The notes beneath the pieces were generated by a model. The model was given only the letters and a program-made list of their open reading frames with translations, ran no database searches and was not told the origin of the DNA. The position numbers were made by a program, and so were the translations under genes. From Streptococcus pseudopneumoniae ATCC BAA-960 = CCUG 49455 (lineage in GTDB: Bacteria; Bacillota; Bacilli; Lactobacillales; Streptococcaceae): a stretch of 56,208 nt of DNA. This document shows positions 39,024 to 49,318 of this stretch, piece by piece (position 1 is the stretch's first letter; each line of letters starts with the position of its first letter). The DNA lies in contig NZ_MWSM01000012.1 in NCBI RefSeq assembly GCF_002087075.1, positions 17,178 to 73,385 on the forward strand. Reading direction: 5' to 3'.

Positions 39024-39185
39024 ATGTTTAAAAAAATAGGTATAATGAGTATTTGCATATATATAATTATTTTATACTGCTTGAGAATGTATCGTATTAT
39101 CAATAATATTGAAACAATCTTGCTAACGGTTATATGCTTAATGTTATTGTTTTTTTTAAGACGTTTATTTGATAAAGATAAGTAA
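39024..39185 (+). CDS. Small two-helix membrane protein of the peptide locus
   Basis: This 53-residue peptide starts MFKKIGIMSICIYIIILYCL, has a short polar turn (RMYRIINNIE) and a second hydrophobic helix (TILLTVICLMLLFFL), ending with the basic RRLFDKDK. AAGGAGG lies seven bases before the ATG and overlaps the end of the preceding gene. Its position between modification genes and the ABC transporter is typical of an immunity protein, but that role is inference only. Confidence 0.55.
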   Translation: MFKKIGIMSICIYIIILYCLRMYRIINNIETILLTVICLMLLFFLRRLFDKDK

Positions 39186-39225
39186 ATAGATGTTAAGTAA
39201 AAATGTAGAATATAAAGGAGGTGCA

Positions 39226-40065
39226 ATGAGTATGATTGAAGTTAGCCATTTATCAAAAAGTTTTGGTGATAAAATAGCTTTAAATGATATAAGCTTCACT
39301 GTTAAAGAAGGTCAGATTTTTGGATTTTTAGGACCATCTGGTTCTGGAAAGACCACAACGATTAATATTCTGACTGGGCAGTTCCTTGCCGATAAAGGAC
39401 AATCTATTATTTTGGGACAAAAATCTCAAAATTTAACAAGCGGTGAATTAAAGAGAATTGGATTGGTTAGCGATACAAGTGGATTTTATGAGAAAATGTC
39501 TCTGTATAACAATCTTCTTTTTTATAGTAAATTTTATAATATTAGTAAATCACGTGTTGATAATTTGTTAAAGCGAGTAGGATTATATGATAGTCGCAAG
39601 ATGGTAGCAGGAAAATTATCCACTGGAATGAGGCAACGAATGCTTTTAGCACGAGCTCTTATCAACAAACCCGCTGTACTCTTTCTGGATGAACCGACCT
39701 CAGGTCTAGATCCCACAACTTCTCGAACAATTCATGAGTTAATTTTAGAATTGAAAACAGCAGGGACAACGATTTTTCTAACGACTCATGATATGAATGA
39801 AGCAACTCTTTTATGTGATTATGTTGCCTTATTAAATAAAGGGAAATTAGTTGAGCAAGGAGCTCCTTCTGAACTCATTCAAAGATATAATAAAGATAAA
39901 AAGATTAAGGTTACAGATTATAATGGGAATCAGATAACTTTTGATTTTACATCACTAGAACAGGTATCTCAGGCTGATCTGGAAAATATTTTTTCAATTC
40001 ATTCATGTGAGCCTACTTTAGAAGATATTTTTATCACATTAACAGGAGGAAAGCTAAATGCTTAA
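39226..40065 (+). CDS. ABC transporter ATP-binding protein of the peptide locus
   Basis: This 279-residue ATPase has Walker A GPSGSGKTTTIN, the signature LSTGMRQRMLLARAL, Walker B VLFLDEPTSGLD and the H-loop TTHDMNEA. Its C-terminal extension (about 220-279) is like that of CcmA/DrrA-type drug and peptide exporters. I chose the ATG at 39226, seven bases after a strong AAGGAGG; an upstream ATG at 39190 has no such site. It overlaps the permease gene by eight bases. Both are intact, unlike the upstream genes. Confidence 0.9.
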   Translation: MSMIEVSHLSKSFGDKIALNDISFTVKEGQIFGFLGPSGSGKTTTINILTGQFLADKGQSIILGQKSQNLTSGELKRIGLVSDTSGFYEKMSLYNNLLFYSKFYNISKSRVDNLLKRVGLYDSRKMVAGKLSTGMRQRMLLARALINKPAVLFLDEPTSGLDPTTSRTIHELILELKTAGTTIFLTTHDMNEATLLCDYVALLNKGKLVEQGAPSELIQRYNKDKKIKVTDYNGNQITFDFTSLEQVSQADLENIFSIHSCEPTLEDIFITLTGGKLNA

Positions 40066-40765
40066 ACGGTTTCTGGCTTTGGTATGGTTGCGTTGTCAAA
40101 TTATTCTTTCCAATAAGAGTATTTTATTGCAAGTTTTAGTGCCTTTTGCTTTCACATATTTTTATAAATATCTTATGGAAACACAGGGGAAGGTCAACGA
40201 TCAACAGGCATTAGTTCTTTTGATGATGTGTTTACCTCTTTCTTTGGCTGTTGGAAGTCCTATAACTATTATCTTGTCTGAAGAAAAAGAAAAGTACAAT
40301 TTACAAACTCTTCTGTTGAGTGGTGTTAAAGGCTCCGAATACATTTTATCAACTATGTTTCTTCCTTTTTTGCTAACTTTTGTGATTATGGGAACTACTC
40401 CTCTTATTTTAGGAGTTACAATTGTACATACTTTTAATTATATTACAATCGTTCTTCTAACCTCTTTATCCATCATTTTATTCTATTTATTGATAGGTTT
40501 AACCGCGAAGAGCCAAGTAGTAGCTCAGGTTATCAGTCTTCCTGCTATGATTTTAGTTGCTTTCTTACCGATGCTATCTGGTTTGGATAAGACAGTTGCG
40601 AAGATAACAGATTATAGTTTTATGGGACTGTTTACTAAGTTTTTCACAAAATGGGAGGAATTTTCATGGAATAAAACTCTAATTTCTAATCTAACACTAC
40701 TTATTTGGATTGTTCTTCTATTAACTTTAATTACGATAACTATTAGGAAAAAGAAAATTTCTTAA
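40058..40765 (+). CDS. ABC-2 type permease of the peptide locus
   Basis: This 235-residue membrane protein has about six hydrophobic segments and the layout of ABC-2 exporters. EEKEKYNLQTLLLSGVKGSE is the typical cytoplasmic coupling region after helix 2. It pairs with the ATPase just upstream (eight-base overlap). It probably exports the peptide product or gives self-protection; context supports this, but no residue proves the substrate. Confidence 0.85.
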   Translation: MLKRFLALVWLRCQIILSNKSILLQVLVPFAFTYFYKYLMETQGKVNDQQALVLLMMCLPLSLAVGSPITIILSEEKEKYNLQTLLLSGVKGSEYILSTMFLPFLLTFVIMGTTPLILGVTIVHTFNYITIVLLTSLSIILFYLLIGLTAKSQVVAQVISLPAMILVAFLPMLSGLDKTVAKITDYSFMGLFTKFFTKWEEFSWNKTLISNLTLLIWIVLLLTLITITIRKKKIS

Positions 40766-40970
40766 TTGAGTTATTTTAATGATTATAAACACAAGTGGGA
40801 AGGGAAAATGAACTGATCTTTTTGACAGCAATTCTACAGAATAGTATTATTGCTATATTTTGATTTGAGTGTACGAAAAAAGAAAAATAACAATAGTGCT
40901 CATACTAATTGCAGAAGTTTTGGGTGATAAGATAACTGATAAATTGCAATAAAAAATGCAACATTTTTAA
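40766..40970 (+). other. Gap with short membrane-protein-like fragments
   Basis: No intact gene is present. Short frames encode ELIFLTAILQNSIIAIF and, in another frame, ITIVLILIAEVLGDKITDKL, which look like pieces of one decayed membrane protein, perhaps a further component of the peptide locus. The match is too short to assign a family. Confidence 0.3.
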
Positions 40971-40974
40971 ATCT

Positions 40975-41330
40975 CCTCTATAAGTGCTTCAAAAAGTGCT
41001 TCAAAACCTGTCTTGTAATCCAAGTATTTTTGGGGACGGTGATTAATAAGCTAGCAAAGCATCATTAAGGATTTTTTCGGTAATTGTTGCCAAATCGGTT
41101 TAAGAAAATACTCACGAAGAAGTCCATTCGCATTCTCATTACTTCCCCTTTGCCAAGATGAATAGGCATCCGCAAAATAAAACAGAATTCCCATTTGTTC
41201 AATTAAAGGGTAACAAGCAAACTCTTTTTCTCTGTCCGAAGTGAAAGTCTTTAACTATTCTTTTGGAAAGAGTCTTGTGAGGTGTTCAATAGCAGTCAAC
41301 ATGGATTTAGCTGTTTTTACTTGACAAGTG
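40975..41330 (-). mobile_element. IS30-family transposase remnant
   Basis: Read on the minus strand, the fragment encodes KTAKSMLTAIEHLTRLF, then SDREKEFACYPLIEQMG, FYFADAYSSWQRGSNENANG and LLREYF, and in a shifted frame LINHRPQKYLDYKT. These are the catalytic-core and C-terminal motifs of IS30-type transposases (second Asp, DDE Glu in NENANG, NHRP motif). An in-frame stop and at least one frameshift show it is dead. The N-terminal half and the left terminal repeat are missing. Confidence 0.82.
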
Positions 41331-41348
41331 CTAGTAGAAATAATAGAA
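41321..41348 (+). promoter_or_regulatory. Promoter of pyrF-pyrE
   Basis: TTGACA and TAGAAT are separated by 16 bases, directly upstream of the PyrR site. The -35 box lies at the very edge of the IS30 remnant. Confidence 0.7.
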
Positions 41349-41356
41349 TAATAGAA

Positions 41357-41390
41357 AACCTTTAAAGCAGTCCAGAGAGGCAGCTAAGGT
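41357..41390 (+). promoter_or_regulatory. PyrR-binding loop (anti-antiterminator) of the pyr leader
   Basis: AACCTT (41357-41362) pairs with AAGGTT (41385-41390), and between them lies AGTCCAGAGAGGC, the consensus RNA sequence recognised by PyrR in Firmicutes. With UMP bound, PyrR would stabilise this loop and let the terminator at 41427 form. That reduces pyrFE expression when pyrimidines are plentiful. pyrR is not in this window. Confidence 0.88.
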
Positions 41391-41426
41391 TAGACGGTGA
41401 AAGGGTGGAGACTACCCATTTTTCGT

Positions 41427-41456
41427 GGAACCTTGCTGTTGGCAGGTTCCTTTTTT
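41427..41456 (+). terminator. Attenuator terminator of pyrF-pyrE
   Basis: GGAACCT and AGGTTCC pair around a ten-base loop and are followed by six T, 54 bases before pyrF. Together with the PyrR loop it forms the classic pyr attenuation switch. Confidence 0.88.
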
Positions 41457-41509
41457 CGTGGCTTCTGTTGCCCAGACTCTCTCACTAGCAAAGGTAAAAG
41501 GAGAAACCT

Positions 41510-42211
41510 ATGCGAGAACATCGTCCAGTCATTGCTCTTGATTTTCCTAGTTTTGAGGCAGTCAAGGAATTTTTAGCTCTTTTTCCAGCAGAAGAAAGCC
41601 TTTATCTAAAGGTAGGGATGGAGCTTTATTACGCAACGGGGCCTGAGATTATTTCCTATTTTAAAAACTTGGGACATAGCGTCTTTCTTGACCTTAAACT
41701 TCATGACATTCCCAATACAGTCAAGTCAGCCATGAAGGTTTTGTCTCAGCTTGGTGTGGATATGACCAATGTTCATGCTGCTGGCGGTGTAGAGATGATG
41801 AAGGCTGCGCGTGAAGGTCTTGGAATCCAAGCCAAATTGATTGCAGTGACTCAGCTGACCTCAACCTCAGAAGAGCAGATGCAGGAGTTTCAAAATATCC
41901 AAACCAGCCTGCAAGAGTCTGTCATTCATTATGCTAAGAAGACAGCTGAAGCGGGTTTGGATGGTGTCGTTTGCTCGGCTCAGGAAGTGCAACTCATCAA
42001 GCAGGCTACCAATCCAGATTTTATCTGTCTAACACCGGGCATTCGTCCTCAGGGAGCTGCTGTTGGAGACCAAAAACGTGTTATGACACCTGCTGATGCC
42101 TATCAAATCGGCAGTGACTATATCGTAGTGGGACGTCCCATTACCCAAGCTGAGGATCCTGTTGCAGCTTATCATGCCATCAAGGATGAATGGACACAGG
42201 ACTGGAATTAA
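41510..42211 (+). CDS. pyrF: Orotidine 5'-phosphate decarboxylase
   Basis: This 233-residue enzyme decarboxylates OMP to UMP, the last step of de novo UMP synthesis. The catalytic DxKxxD array is in [13 protein letters not shown], preceded by [11 protein letters not shown]. The phosphate-binding motif GIRPQG and the C-terminal [10 protein letters not shown] are intact. AAAGGAG lies ten bases before the ATG. It is expected to be co-transcribed with pyrE under PyrR attenuation. Confidence 0.96.
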   Translation: MREHRPVIALDFPSFEAVKEFLALFPAEESLYLKVGMELYYATGPEIISYFKNLGHSVFLDLKLHDIPNTVKSAMKVLSQLGVDMTNVHAAGGVEMMKAAREGLGIQAKLIAVTQLTSTSEEQMQEFQNIQTSLQESVIHYAKKTAEAGLDGVVCSAQEVQLIKQATNPDFICLTPGIRPQGAAVGDQKRVMTPADAYQIGSDYIVVGRPITQAEDPVAAYHAIKDEWTQDWN

Positions 42212-42244
42212 AGAACTAGATTATAAAAATAAAAGGAGAATACC

Positions 42245-42877
42245 ATGACACTTGCTAAAGATATCGCTAGCCATCTCTTGAAAATCCAAGCCGTTTACCT
42301 CAAACCAGAGGAGCCTTTTACTTGGGCATCTGGTATCAAGTCACCGATTTACACTGATAATCGTGTGACACTAGCCTATCCAGAAACTCGTACTCTCATT
42401 GAAAATGGCTTTGTGGAAGCCATCAAAGAAGCCTTTCCTGAGGTAGAAGTGATTGCAGGAACTGCGACAGCAGGGATTCCACACGGAGCTATCATTGCTG
42501 ATAAGATGGACTTGCCTTTTGCCTACATCCGTAGCAAACCAAAAGACCACGGAGCTGGTAATCAAATTGAAGGCCGTGTAGCCCAAGGTCAAAAAATGGT
42601 GGTGGTTGAAGATCTTATTTCAACAGGTGGTTCTGTTCTCGAAGCCGTAGCAGCCGCTAAACGAGAAGGAGCAGATGTGCTTGGAGTTGTAGCGATTTTT
42701 AGTTACCAATTGCAAAAAGCAGATAAGAATTTTGCAGATGCTGGTGTCAAACTAGTAACACTTTCAAACTATAGCGAGCTTATCCATCTAGCCCAAGAAG
42801 AAGGCTATATCACCCCAGAAGGCTTGGATCTCCTAAAACGCTTTAAAGAAGACCAAGAAAATTGGCAAGAAGTGTAA
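42245..42877 (+). CDS. pyrE: Orotate phosphoribosyltransferase
   Basis: This 210-residue enzyme makes OMP from orotate and PRPP. The PRPP-binding motif reads [14 protein letters not shown], orotate contacts lie in [16 protein letters not shown], and the flexible loop is [21 protein letters not shown] precedes the start. The gene lies 33 bases after pyrF and the two catalyse consecutive steps. Confidence 0.96.
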   Translation: MTLAKDIASHLLKIQAVYLKPEEPFTWASGIKSPIYTDNRVTLAYPETRTLIENGFVEAIKEAFPEVEVIAGTATAGIPHGAIIADKMDLPFAYIRSKPKDHGAGNQIEGRVAQGQKMVVVEDLISTGGSVLEAVAAAKREGADVLGVVAIFSYQLQKADKNFADAGVKLVTLSNYSELIHLAQEEGYITPEGLDLLKRFKEDQENWQEV

Positions 42878-44739
<1,862 letters not shown>

Positions 44740-44745
44740 GCTCTT

Positions 44746-44773
44746 ATCCTCTGGTACTTGCCAGGGGATTTTT
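44746..44773 (+). terminator. Terminator after lysS
   Basis: ATCCTCTGG and CCAGGGGAT pair around TACTTG and are followed by TTTT. Confidence 0.8.
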
Positions 44774-44915
44774 GGCTCTTTGTCAACTGTAGTGGGTTGA
44801 AGTCAGCTAATATCTAGAAAGGACATATTTCGTCCTTTCTTTTTTGGCTCTTTGTCAACTGTAGTGGGTTGAAGTCAGCTAAGCTCGAGAAAGGACAAAT
44901 TTTGTCCTTTCTTTT
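44770..44915 (+). repeat. Tandem duplication of an ISL3 terminal repeat plus hairpin
   Basis: Two copies, 72 bases apart, each begin with GGCTCTTTGTCAACTGTAGT (44774 and 44846), continue GGGTTGAAGTCAGCTAA, and end in a hairpin of AGAAAGGAC and GTCCTTTCT with a T-run. The first part is the terminal inverted repeat of an IS1167-like ISL3 element. The hairpin can act as its transposase terminator. The two hairpins differ in loop sequence, so the duplication is not brand new. Confidence 0.8.
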
Positions 44916-45742
44916 TTGATATTCAGAGCGATAAAAATCCGTTTTTTGAAGTTTTCAAAGTTTCGAAAACCAAAGGCATTGCGCTTGATAAGTTTGATGA
45001 GATTATTGGTCGCTTCCAGTTTGGCGTTAGAATAGTGTAGTTGAAGGGCGTTGACAATCTTTTCTTTATCCTTGAGGAAGGTTTTAAAAACAGTCTGAAA
45101 AAGAGGGTGAACCTGCTTAAGATTGTCCTCAATGAGTCCGAAAAATTTCTCTGTTTCCTTATTCTGGAAGTGAAAAAGCAAGAGCTGATAGAGCTGATAG
45201 TGGTGTTTCAAGTCTTCCGAATAGCTCAAAAGCTTGTTTAAAATCTCTTTATTGGTTAAGTGCATACGAAAAGTAGGACGATAAAATCGCTTATCACTCA
45301 GTTTACGGCTATCCTGTTGAATGAGTTTCCAGTAGCGCTTGATAGCCTTGTATTCATGGGATTTTCGATGAAACTGATTCATGATTTGGACATGCACACG
45401 ACTCATAGCACGGTTAAGATGTTGTACAATGTGAAAGCGATCCAACACGATTTTAGCATTCGGGAGTGAAACAGTCTGGGAGACTGTTTCAGCCTGAGCC
45501 TAGAAATTTGAAAGCGAATCTGTTTAGCCAAGGCATAATAAGGGCTAAACATATCCATAGTAATAATTTTGACGCGACATCGGACAGCTCTATCATACTT
45601 AAGAAAGTGATTACGAATGATAGCTTGTGTTCTTCCCTCAAGAACAGTGATGATATTGAGATTGTTAAAATCTTGCGTAATGAAGCTCATCTTTCCCTTG
45701 GTGAACTCATACTCGTCCCATGATATAATCTCAGGAAGGCTA
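44879..45742 (-). pseudogene. ISL3-family (IS1167-like) transposase remnant
   Basis: On the minus strand the C-terminal two thirds of an ISL3 transposase can be followed: PEIISWDEYEFTKGKMSFI, VKIITMDMFSPYYALAKQI, then in another frame VLDRFHIVQHLNRAMSRVHV and the end NAFGFRNFENFKKRIFIALN. Normal members are about 418 residues; the first 150 or so are lost at the right boundary near 45742. A 52-base insertion (about 45465-45516) also breaks the frame between ALAKQI and NAKIVLD. Catalytic Asp and Glu positions remain, but it cannot be active. Confidence 0.85.
45465..45516 (+). repeat. Hairpin insertion inside the ISL3 remnant
   Basis: About 52 bases interrupt the transposase frame. They contain a perfect palindrome, TGAAACAGTCT / AGACTGTTTCA (45467-45477 and 45481-45491), around GGG. 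The flanking transposase codons join well if the segment is removed. Confidence 0.6.
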
Positions 45743-45771
45743 TTGTAAAAAAAATAAAATTAGGTTATAAT
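45743..45771 (+). promoter_or_regulatory. Promoter of kdpDE
   Basis: TTGTAA and TATAAT are separated by 17 bases, 54 bases before the kdpD start. The -35 box directly abuts the broken end of the ISL3 remnant. Confidence 0.7.
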
Positions 45772-45824
45772 GACTTCTGATAAATGATTTTACTACAAAA
45801 GGTTGGGTTAACTAAGGTGATGTT

Positions 45825-48458
45825 ATGAAAACAGGGGCGTTAAGAATTTATTTTGGTTATGCTGCAGGAGTTGGAAAAACCTATGCTATGCTTAGAGAAG
45901 CGCAGCGAGCTCAAAAAGCTGGAGTAGATGTGGTAGTAGGTTACATTGAACCTCATAATCGACCTGAGACTATGGCTTTACTGATTGGTCTTGAGCAATT
46001 ATCTCCTAAAACAATAAAATATAAAGGTATCACCTTAAATGAGTTTGATATTGATACTGCTTTAAGGCGTCAACCACGCATTATTTTAGTGGATGAATTG
46101 GCTCATACTAACTGTTTTGAGTCACGTAATAAAAAGAGGTACCAAGATATTAAGGAACTGCTTTATGCAGGGATTGATGTCTATACTACTGTAAATGTCC
46201 AACATATTGAAAGTTTAAACGATGTGATTGAAGCTATTACAGGGATTCAAGTTAATGAGATAATTCCAGATGCTATTTTTGATCAGGCTGATCAGATTGA
46301 ACTTGTAGATATTGACCCATCAGATTTACTTGAACGATTGGATAAAGGAAAAATTTATTCTAAATCGCAAGCTAAATTGGCCAAGCGTCACTTTTTTACT
46401 GAAGAAAAGTTAATATCTTTGAGAGAAATCGCTTTGCGTAAAGCAGCTGATCAGATTAATGGAAGTGCTTTTCGAGGAAAAAAAGTTAAAGATAGTATTG
46501 TGACCAAGGAACATGTCTTGGTCTGTGTGTCACCCTCTCCCTCCTCTTCACATGTCATTCGCGCTGCTTCAAGATTAGCAAGTGCTCTTAATGCAGACTT
46601 TACAGCCCTGTATATTGGTAGTTTAGATAGGGAACTGACTAATCAGGAGTTACATCAGAACTTGGAATTGGCAGAGCGGTTGGGAGCTAAGGTGACAGTT
46701 ATGGATTATAATAATGTGACCAAGCAGATTGCTGATTACGCAAAATTGAGCCGTGTTTCTAAGTTAGTAGTCGGAAAAAGTGGCTCCAGAACTATTTGGC
46801 CTAAAGAAAATATTGTGGAAGTTCTTAGTAAGAATGTTCCTGATTTGGATATGTTTGTAGTCCATAATACTAGAGGAAAAAAAGAGACTTCGGTTGGTAA
46901 GCTCTCGTTGCCTTCTTGGTTTTCTAAATGGCAATTTTCTTTCAGTGATTTGGTTAAAACACTGGTGGTATTGTTGCTAGTAACCTTAACAGGTCTTTTA
47001 TTTCGTTTCTGGAATCTCAGTACCAACAACATTATAATAATATATATATTAAACGTTCAAATAAATGCTGTTTGGACAAAAGGAAAACTTTATAGTGTGA
47101 TTTCTTCTATTTTATCAGTTCTTTGTTTTAATTACTTTTTTGTGGCTCCCTACTACACTTTTACTTCTTTTACTCCTACTTATCCTATGACTTTTGCTAT
47201 TATGTTAATTACTGGTCTGATTACTTCTAGTCTCATAAAAAGGATTCAAGAGCAGGCAAGATTATCTACTGAAAAATCTTATCTAACAGAGTTGTTACTA
47301 CAAACAAATAGAGGATTATCTCAGGCAGACTCTATTCCTTCCATTTTAGAAGAACTAGCTATTCAAGTCAAAAAATTATTGAATAGTGATGTGGTGATTT
47401 ATCCTGTAACAGGTGGTACTTTGGAGACGCCGAAATATTTCCCTACCAGTCATTCTTTGAGGACCTTAGCTGATTACTATCAGTACAATGAGCGAGGAGT
47501 GGTTGAGTGGGTTTTATATAATAATAAACAAGCTGGAGCAACAACAAACACCTTGTCTGCTGCTAAATTTCTGTATTTATCTGTCAGAGGTAAAGATTCT
47601 GTTTTTGCTATTATTGGTATTTTAATAGAGGATAAAACAATGATTGACCTGTTTGAAAAATCTGTTATTCTAACTGTTTTAGGAGAGGCATCCTTGGCAT
47701 TAGAAAAAGAAGCATTACGCGAAGAACAACAAAAAATGGAACTTAAAATACAAAAAGAACAGTTAAGGGTTGATTTGTTAAGGGGAATCTCACATGATTT
47801 GAGAACTCCACTTACAAGCATATCAGGTCAGTCTAAATTAATGATGGAGACGGGGGGAATCATGGAGAAACAGCGTATGATAGAATTAGCTGCCTATATT
47901 TACGATGACTCTATGTGGTTGATTAATCTGATTGAAAATTTATTGTCAATTACTAAATTGGATAATGATACTACTCTTTCATTAAGAATAAATGTTTTCG
48001 ATGAGTTGATTGAAGAAGCTTTGAAACATGTGGATCAACATATTAAGAATCATGACTTTGTTTTAATTTTATCAGATGATTTATTAATAGCTAAAATGGA
48101 TGCTCCCTTGATTGTGCAAGTACTGGTTAATATCATTAACAATGCAGTTAAATATACGCATGAAGGATCTTTAATTACATTGACGAGTAATAGAAAGGAT
48201 CAGAACCTGGTGGTTGAGGTTTCTGACGATGGTCCTGGTATTAACGATCAAGCAAAAGAAAAGATTTTTGACCTTTTTTATACATCAGAAAATTTGGCAT
48301 CCGATGGTAAAAGAGGCCTAGGTATAGGACTATCTTTATGTAAGAGTATTATTACAGCACATGGGGGGACTATTTACGTCCATGACAATACTCCTAAAGG
48401 AGTTATCTTTGGATTTACACTACCACTAGCGGAGGTGAATGTATTACATGAAAAATGA
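45825..48458 (+). CDS. kdpD: Potassium-responsive sensor kinase KdpD
   Basis: This 877-residue membrane kinase controls the Kdp potassium pump. The N-terminal KdpD domain has Walker A GYAAGVGKTYAMLRE and Walker B LVDELAHTN, with a universal-stress-protein domain after it (about 225-355). Four close membrane helices (about 382-480) and a GAF-like region follow. The kinase core has the phosphoacceptor His657 in ISHDLRTPLTSISG, the N-box NIINNAVKYTHEG, and GLGIGLSLCKSI. The start is preceded by AAGGTGATG. It overlaps kdpE. Both N-terminal regulatory domains are present, so this is a full-length type. Confidence 0.95.
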   Translation: MKTGALRIYFGYAAGVGKTYAMLREAQRAQKAGVDVVVGYIEPHNRPETMALLIGLEQLSPKTIKYKGITLNEFDIDTALRRQPRIILVDELAHTNCFESRNKKRYQDIKELLYAGIDVYTTVNVQHIESLNDVIEAITGIQVNEIIPDAIFDQADQIELVDIDPSDLLERLDKGKIYSKSQAKLAKRHFFTEEKLISLREIALRKAADQINGSAFRGKKVKDSIVTKEHVLVCVSPSPSSSHVIRAASRLASALNADFTALYIGSLDRELTNQELHQNLELAERLGAKVTVMDYNNVTKQIADYAKLSRVSKLVVGKSGSRTIWPKENIVEVLSKNVPDLDMFVVHNTRGKKETSVGKLSLPSWFSKWQFSFSDLVKTLVVLLLVTLTGLLFRFWNLSTNNIIIIYILNVQINAVWTKGKLYSVISSILSVLCFNYFFVAPYYTFTSFTPTYPMTFAIMLITGLITSSLIKRIQEQARLSTEKSYLTELLLQTNRGLSQADSIPSILEELAIQVKKLLNSDVVIYPVTGGTLETPKYFPTSHSLRTLADYYQYNERGVVEWVLYNNKQAGATTNTLSAAKFLYLSVRGKDSVFAIIGILIEDKTMIDLFEKSVILTVLGEASLALEKEALREEQQKMELKIQKEQLRVDLLRGISHDLRTPLTSISGQSKLMMETGGIMEKQRMIELAAYIYDDSMWLINLIENLLSITKLDNDTTLSLRINVFDELIEEALKHVDQHIKNHDFVLILSDDLLIAKMDAPLIVQVLVNIINNAVKYTHEGSLITLTSNRKDQNLVVEVSDDGPGINDQAKEKIFDLFYTSENLASDGKRGLGIGLSLCKSIITAHGGTIYVHDNTPKGVIFGFTLPLAEVNVLHEK

Positions 48459-49173
48459 AAATGTTAAGATTTTAATTTGTGAAGATGACTCTTCCGTTAA
48501 CAGACTTTTATCCTTAGCAATGGAAGTTGAAGGTTATCATTATGTATCAGTTCGGACTGGAGAGGAAGCTTTGCGTCAGATCATTTCGCAATTTCCAGAT
48601 TTATTATTATTGGATTTGGGTTTGCCAGATATGGATGGTAAAGACATTATTGACAAGATTCGTAGCTTTTCACAGCTACCTGTTATTGTTGTTAGTGCAC
48701 GTGGAGAAGAAAGTGACAAGATTGATGCACTTGATGCTGGGGCAGATGATTATTTGACGAAACCCTTTAGCATTGATGAGCTTTTCGCTCGGTTAAGAGT
48801 TAGTCTTAGGAGGTCAAAGCAGATGAATCAACAAAGTGACGGTAATTCTGAAAAATCATCTTTTACTAATGGCTGGCTACATGTTGATTTTTTATCTAAT
48901 CGTGTATTTGTTAATAACCAAGAAATTCACTTAACCCCGATTGAGTATAAGTTGCTTTGTCTTCTATCAGAGAATGTTGATAGAGTGTTGACTTATCGTT
49001 TTATTGTCAAGGAAATTTGGGGATATTATGAGGAAGATTTTTCTGCTTTGAGAGTTTTTGTTAATACATTGCTAAAAAAAATCGAATTAGGATTGGGTTA
49101 CTCTAAAATGGTTCAAACTCATATTGGTATCGGTTATCGTATGATTAAGATTGAAAATTATGATGACAAATAA
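48448..49173 (+). CDS. kdpE: Response regulator KdpE
   Basis: This 241-residue OmpR/PhoB-type regulator is the partner of KdpD. The receiver domain begins VKILICEDDSSV, with the phosphorylated Asp56 in LLLLDLGLPDMDG and KPF near 105. The C-terminal winged helix contains LTPIEYKLLCLLSEN and RVFVNTLLKKIE. It overlaps kdpD by 11 bases. An ATG three codons earlier (48439) is possible; GGAGG is three bases from that one and twelve from this one, so the choice is uncertain. Its likely target is the repeat array before kdpF. Confidence 0.92.
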   Translation: MKNENVKILICEDDSSVNRLLSLAMEVEGYHYVSVRTGEEALRQIISQFPDLLLLDLGLPDMDGKDIIDKIRSFSQLPVIVVSARGEESDKIDALDAGADDYLTKPFSIDELFARLRVSLRRSKQMNQQSDGNSEKSSFTNGWLHVDFLSNRVFVNNQEIHLTPIEYKLLCLLSENVDRVLTYRFIVKEIWGYYEEDFSALRVFVNTLLKKIELGLGYSKMVQTHIGIGYRMIKIENYDDK

Positions 49174-49266
49174 TCCAAAAAGAATTTTATTCACCTGATT
49201 TGTAATTTCTTGGCAGCTATTTGAAACAAGTCTTAGGATAGGTTGTCTTAGGTTATTTCAGGAGAC

Positions 49267-49318
49267 AATCTTTATATAATCTTTATTTTATATCCGTAAT
49301 CTTTATATCATTTTTATA
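49267..49318 (+). promoter_or_regulatory. Putative KdpE operator: four AATCTTTATA-like repeats
   Basis: AATCTTTAT occurs at 49267, 49278 and 49298, and a related CATTTTTATA at 49309. The steps are 11, 20 and 11 bases, so the repeats lie on one face of the helix as two pairs, typical for dimeric OmpR-family regulators. A TAGAAT -10 box (49329-49334) follows. The last repeat overlaps the expected -35 position, and no consensus -35 exists. This is the layout of an activator-dependent promoter. Confidence 0.6.

Noticed and set aside
44923..45132. Overlapping minus-strand frame in the ISL3 remnant
   Set aside because: It is an out-of-frame shadow of the transposase.
45749..45824. Cyclic-di-AMP (ydaO-type) riboswitch before kdpD
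   Set aside because: The leader is only about 50 bases and A/T-rich, too short for that riboswitch, and no matching conserved segments were seen.
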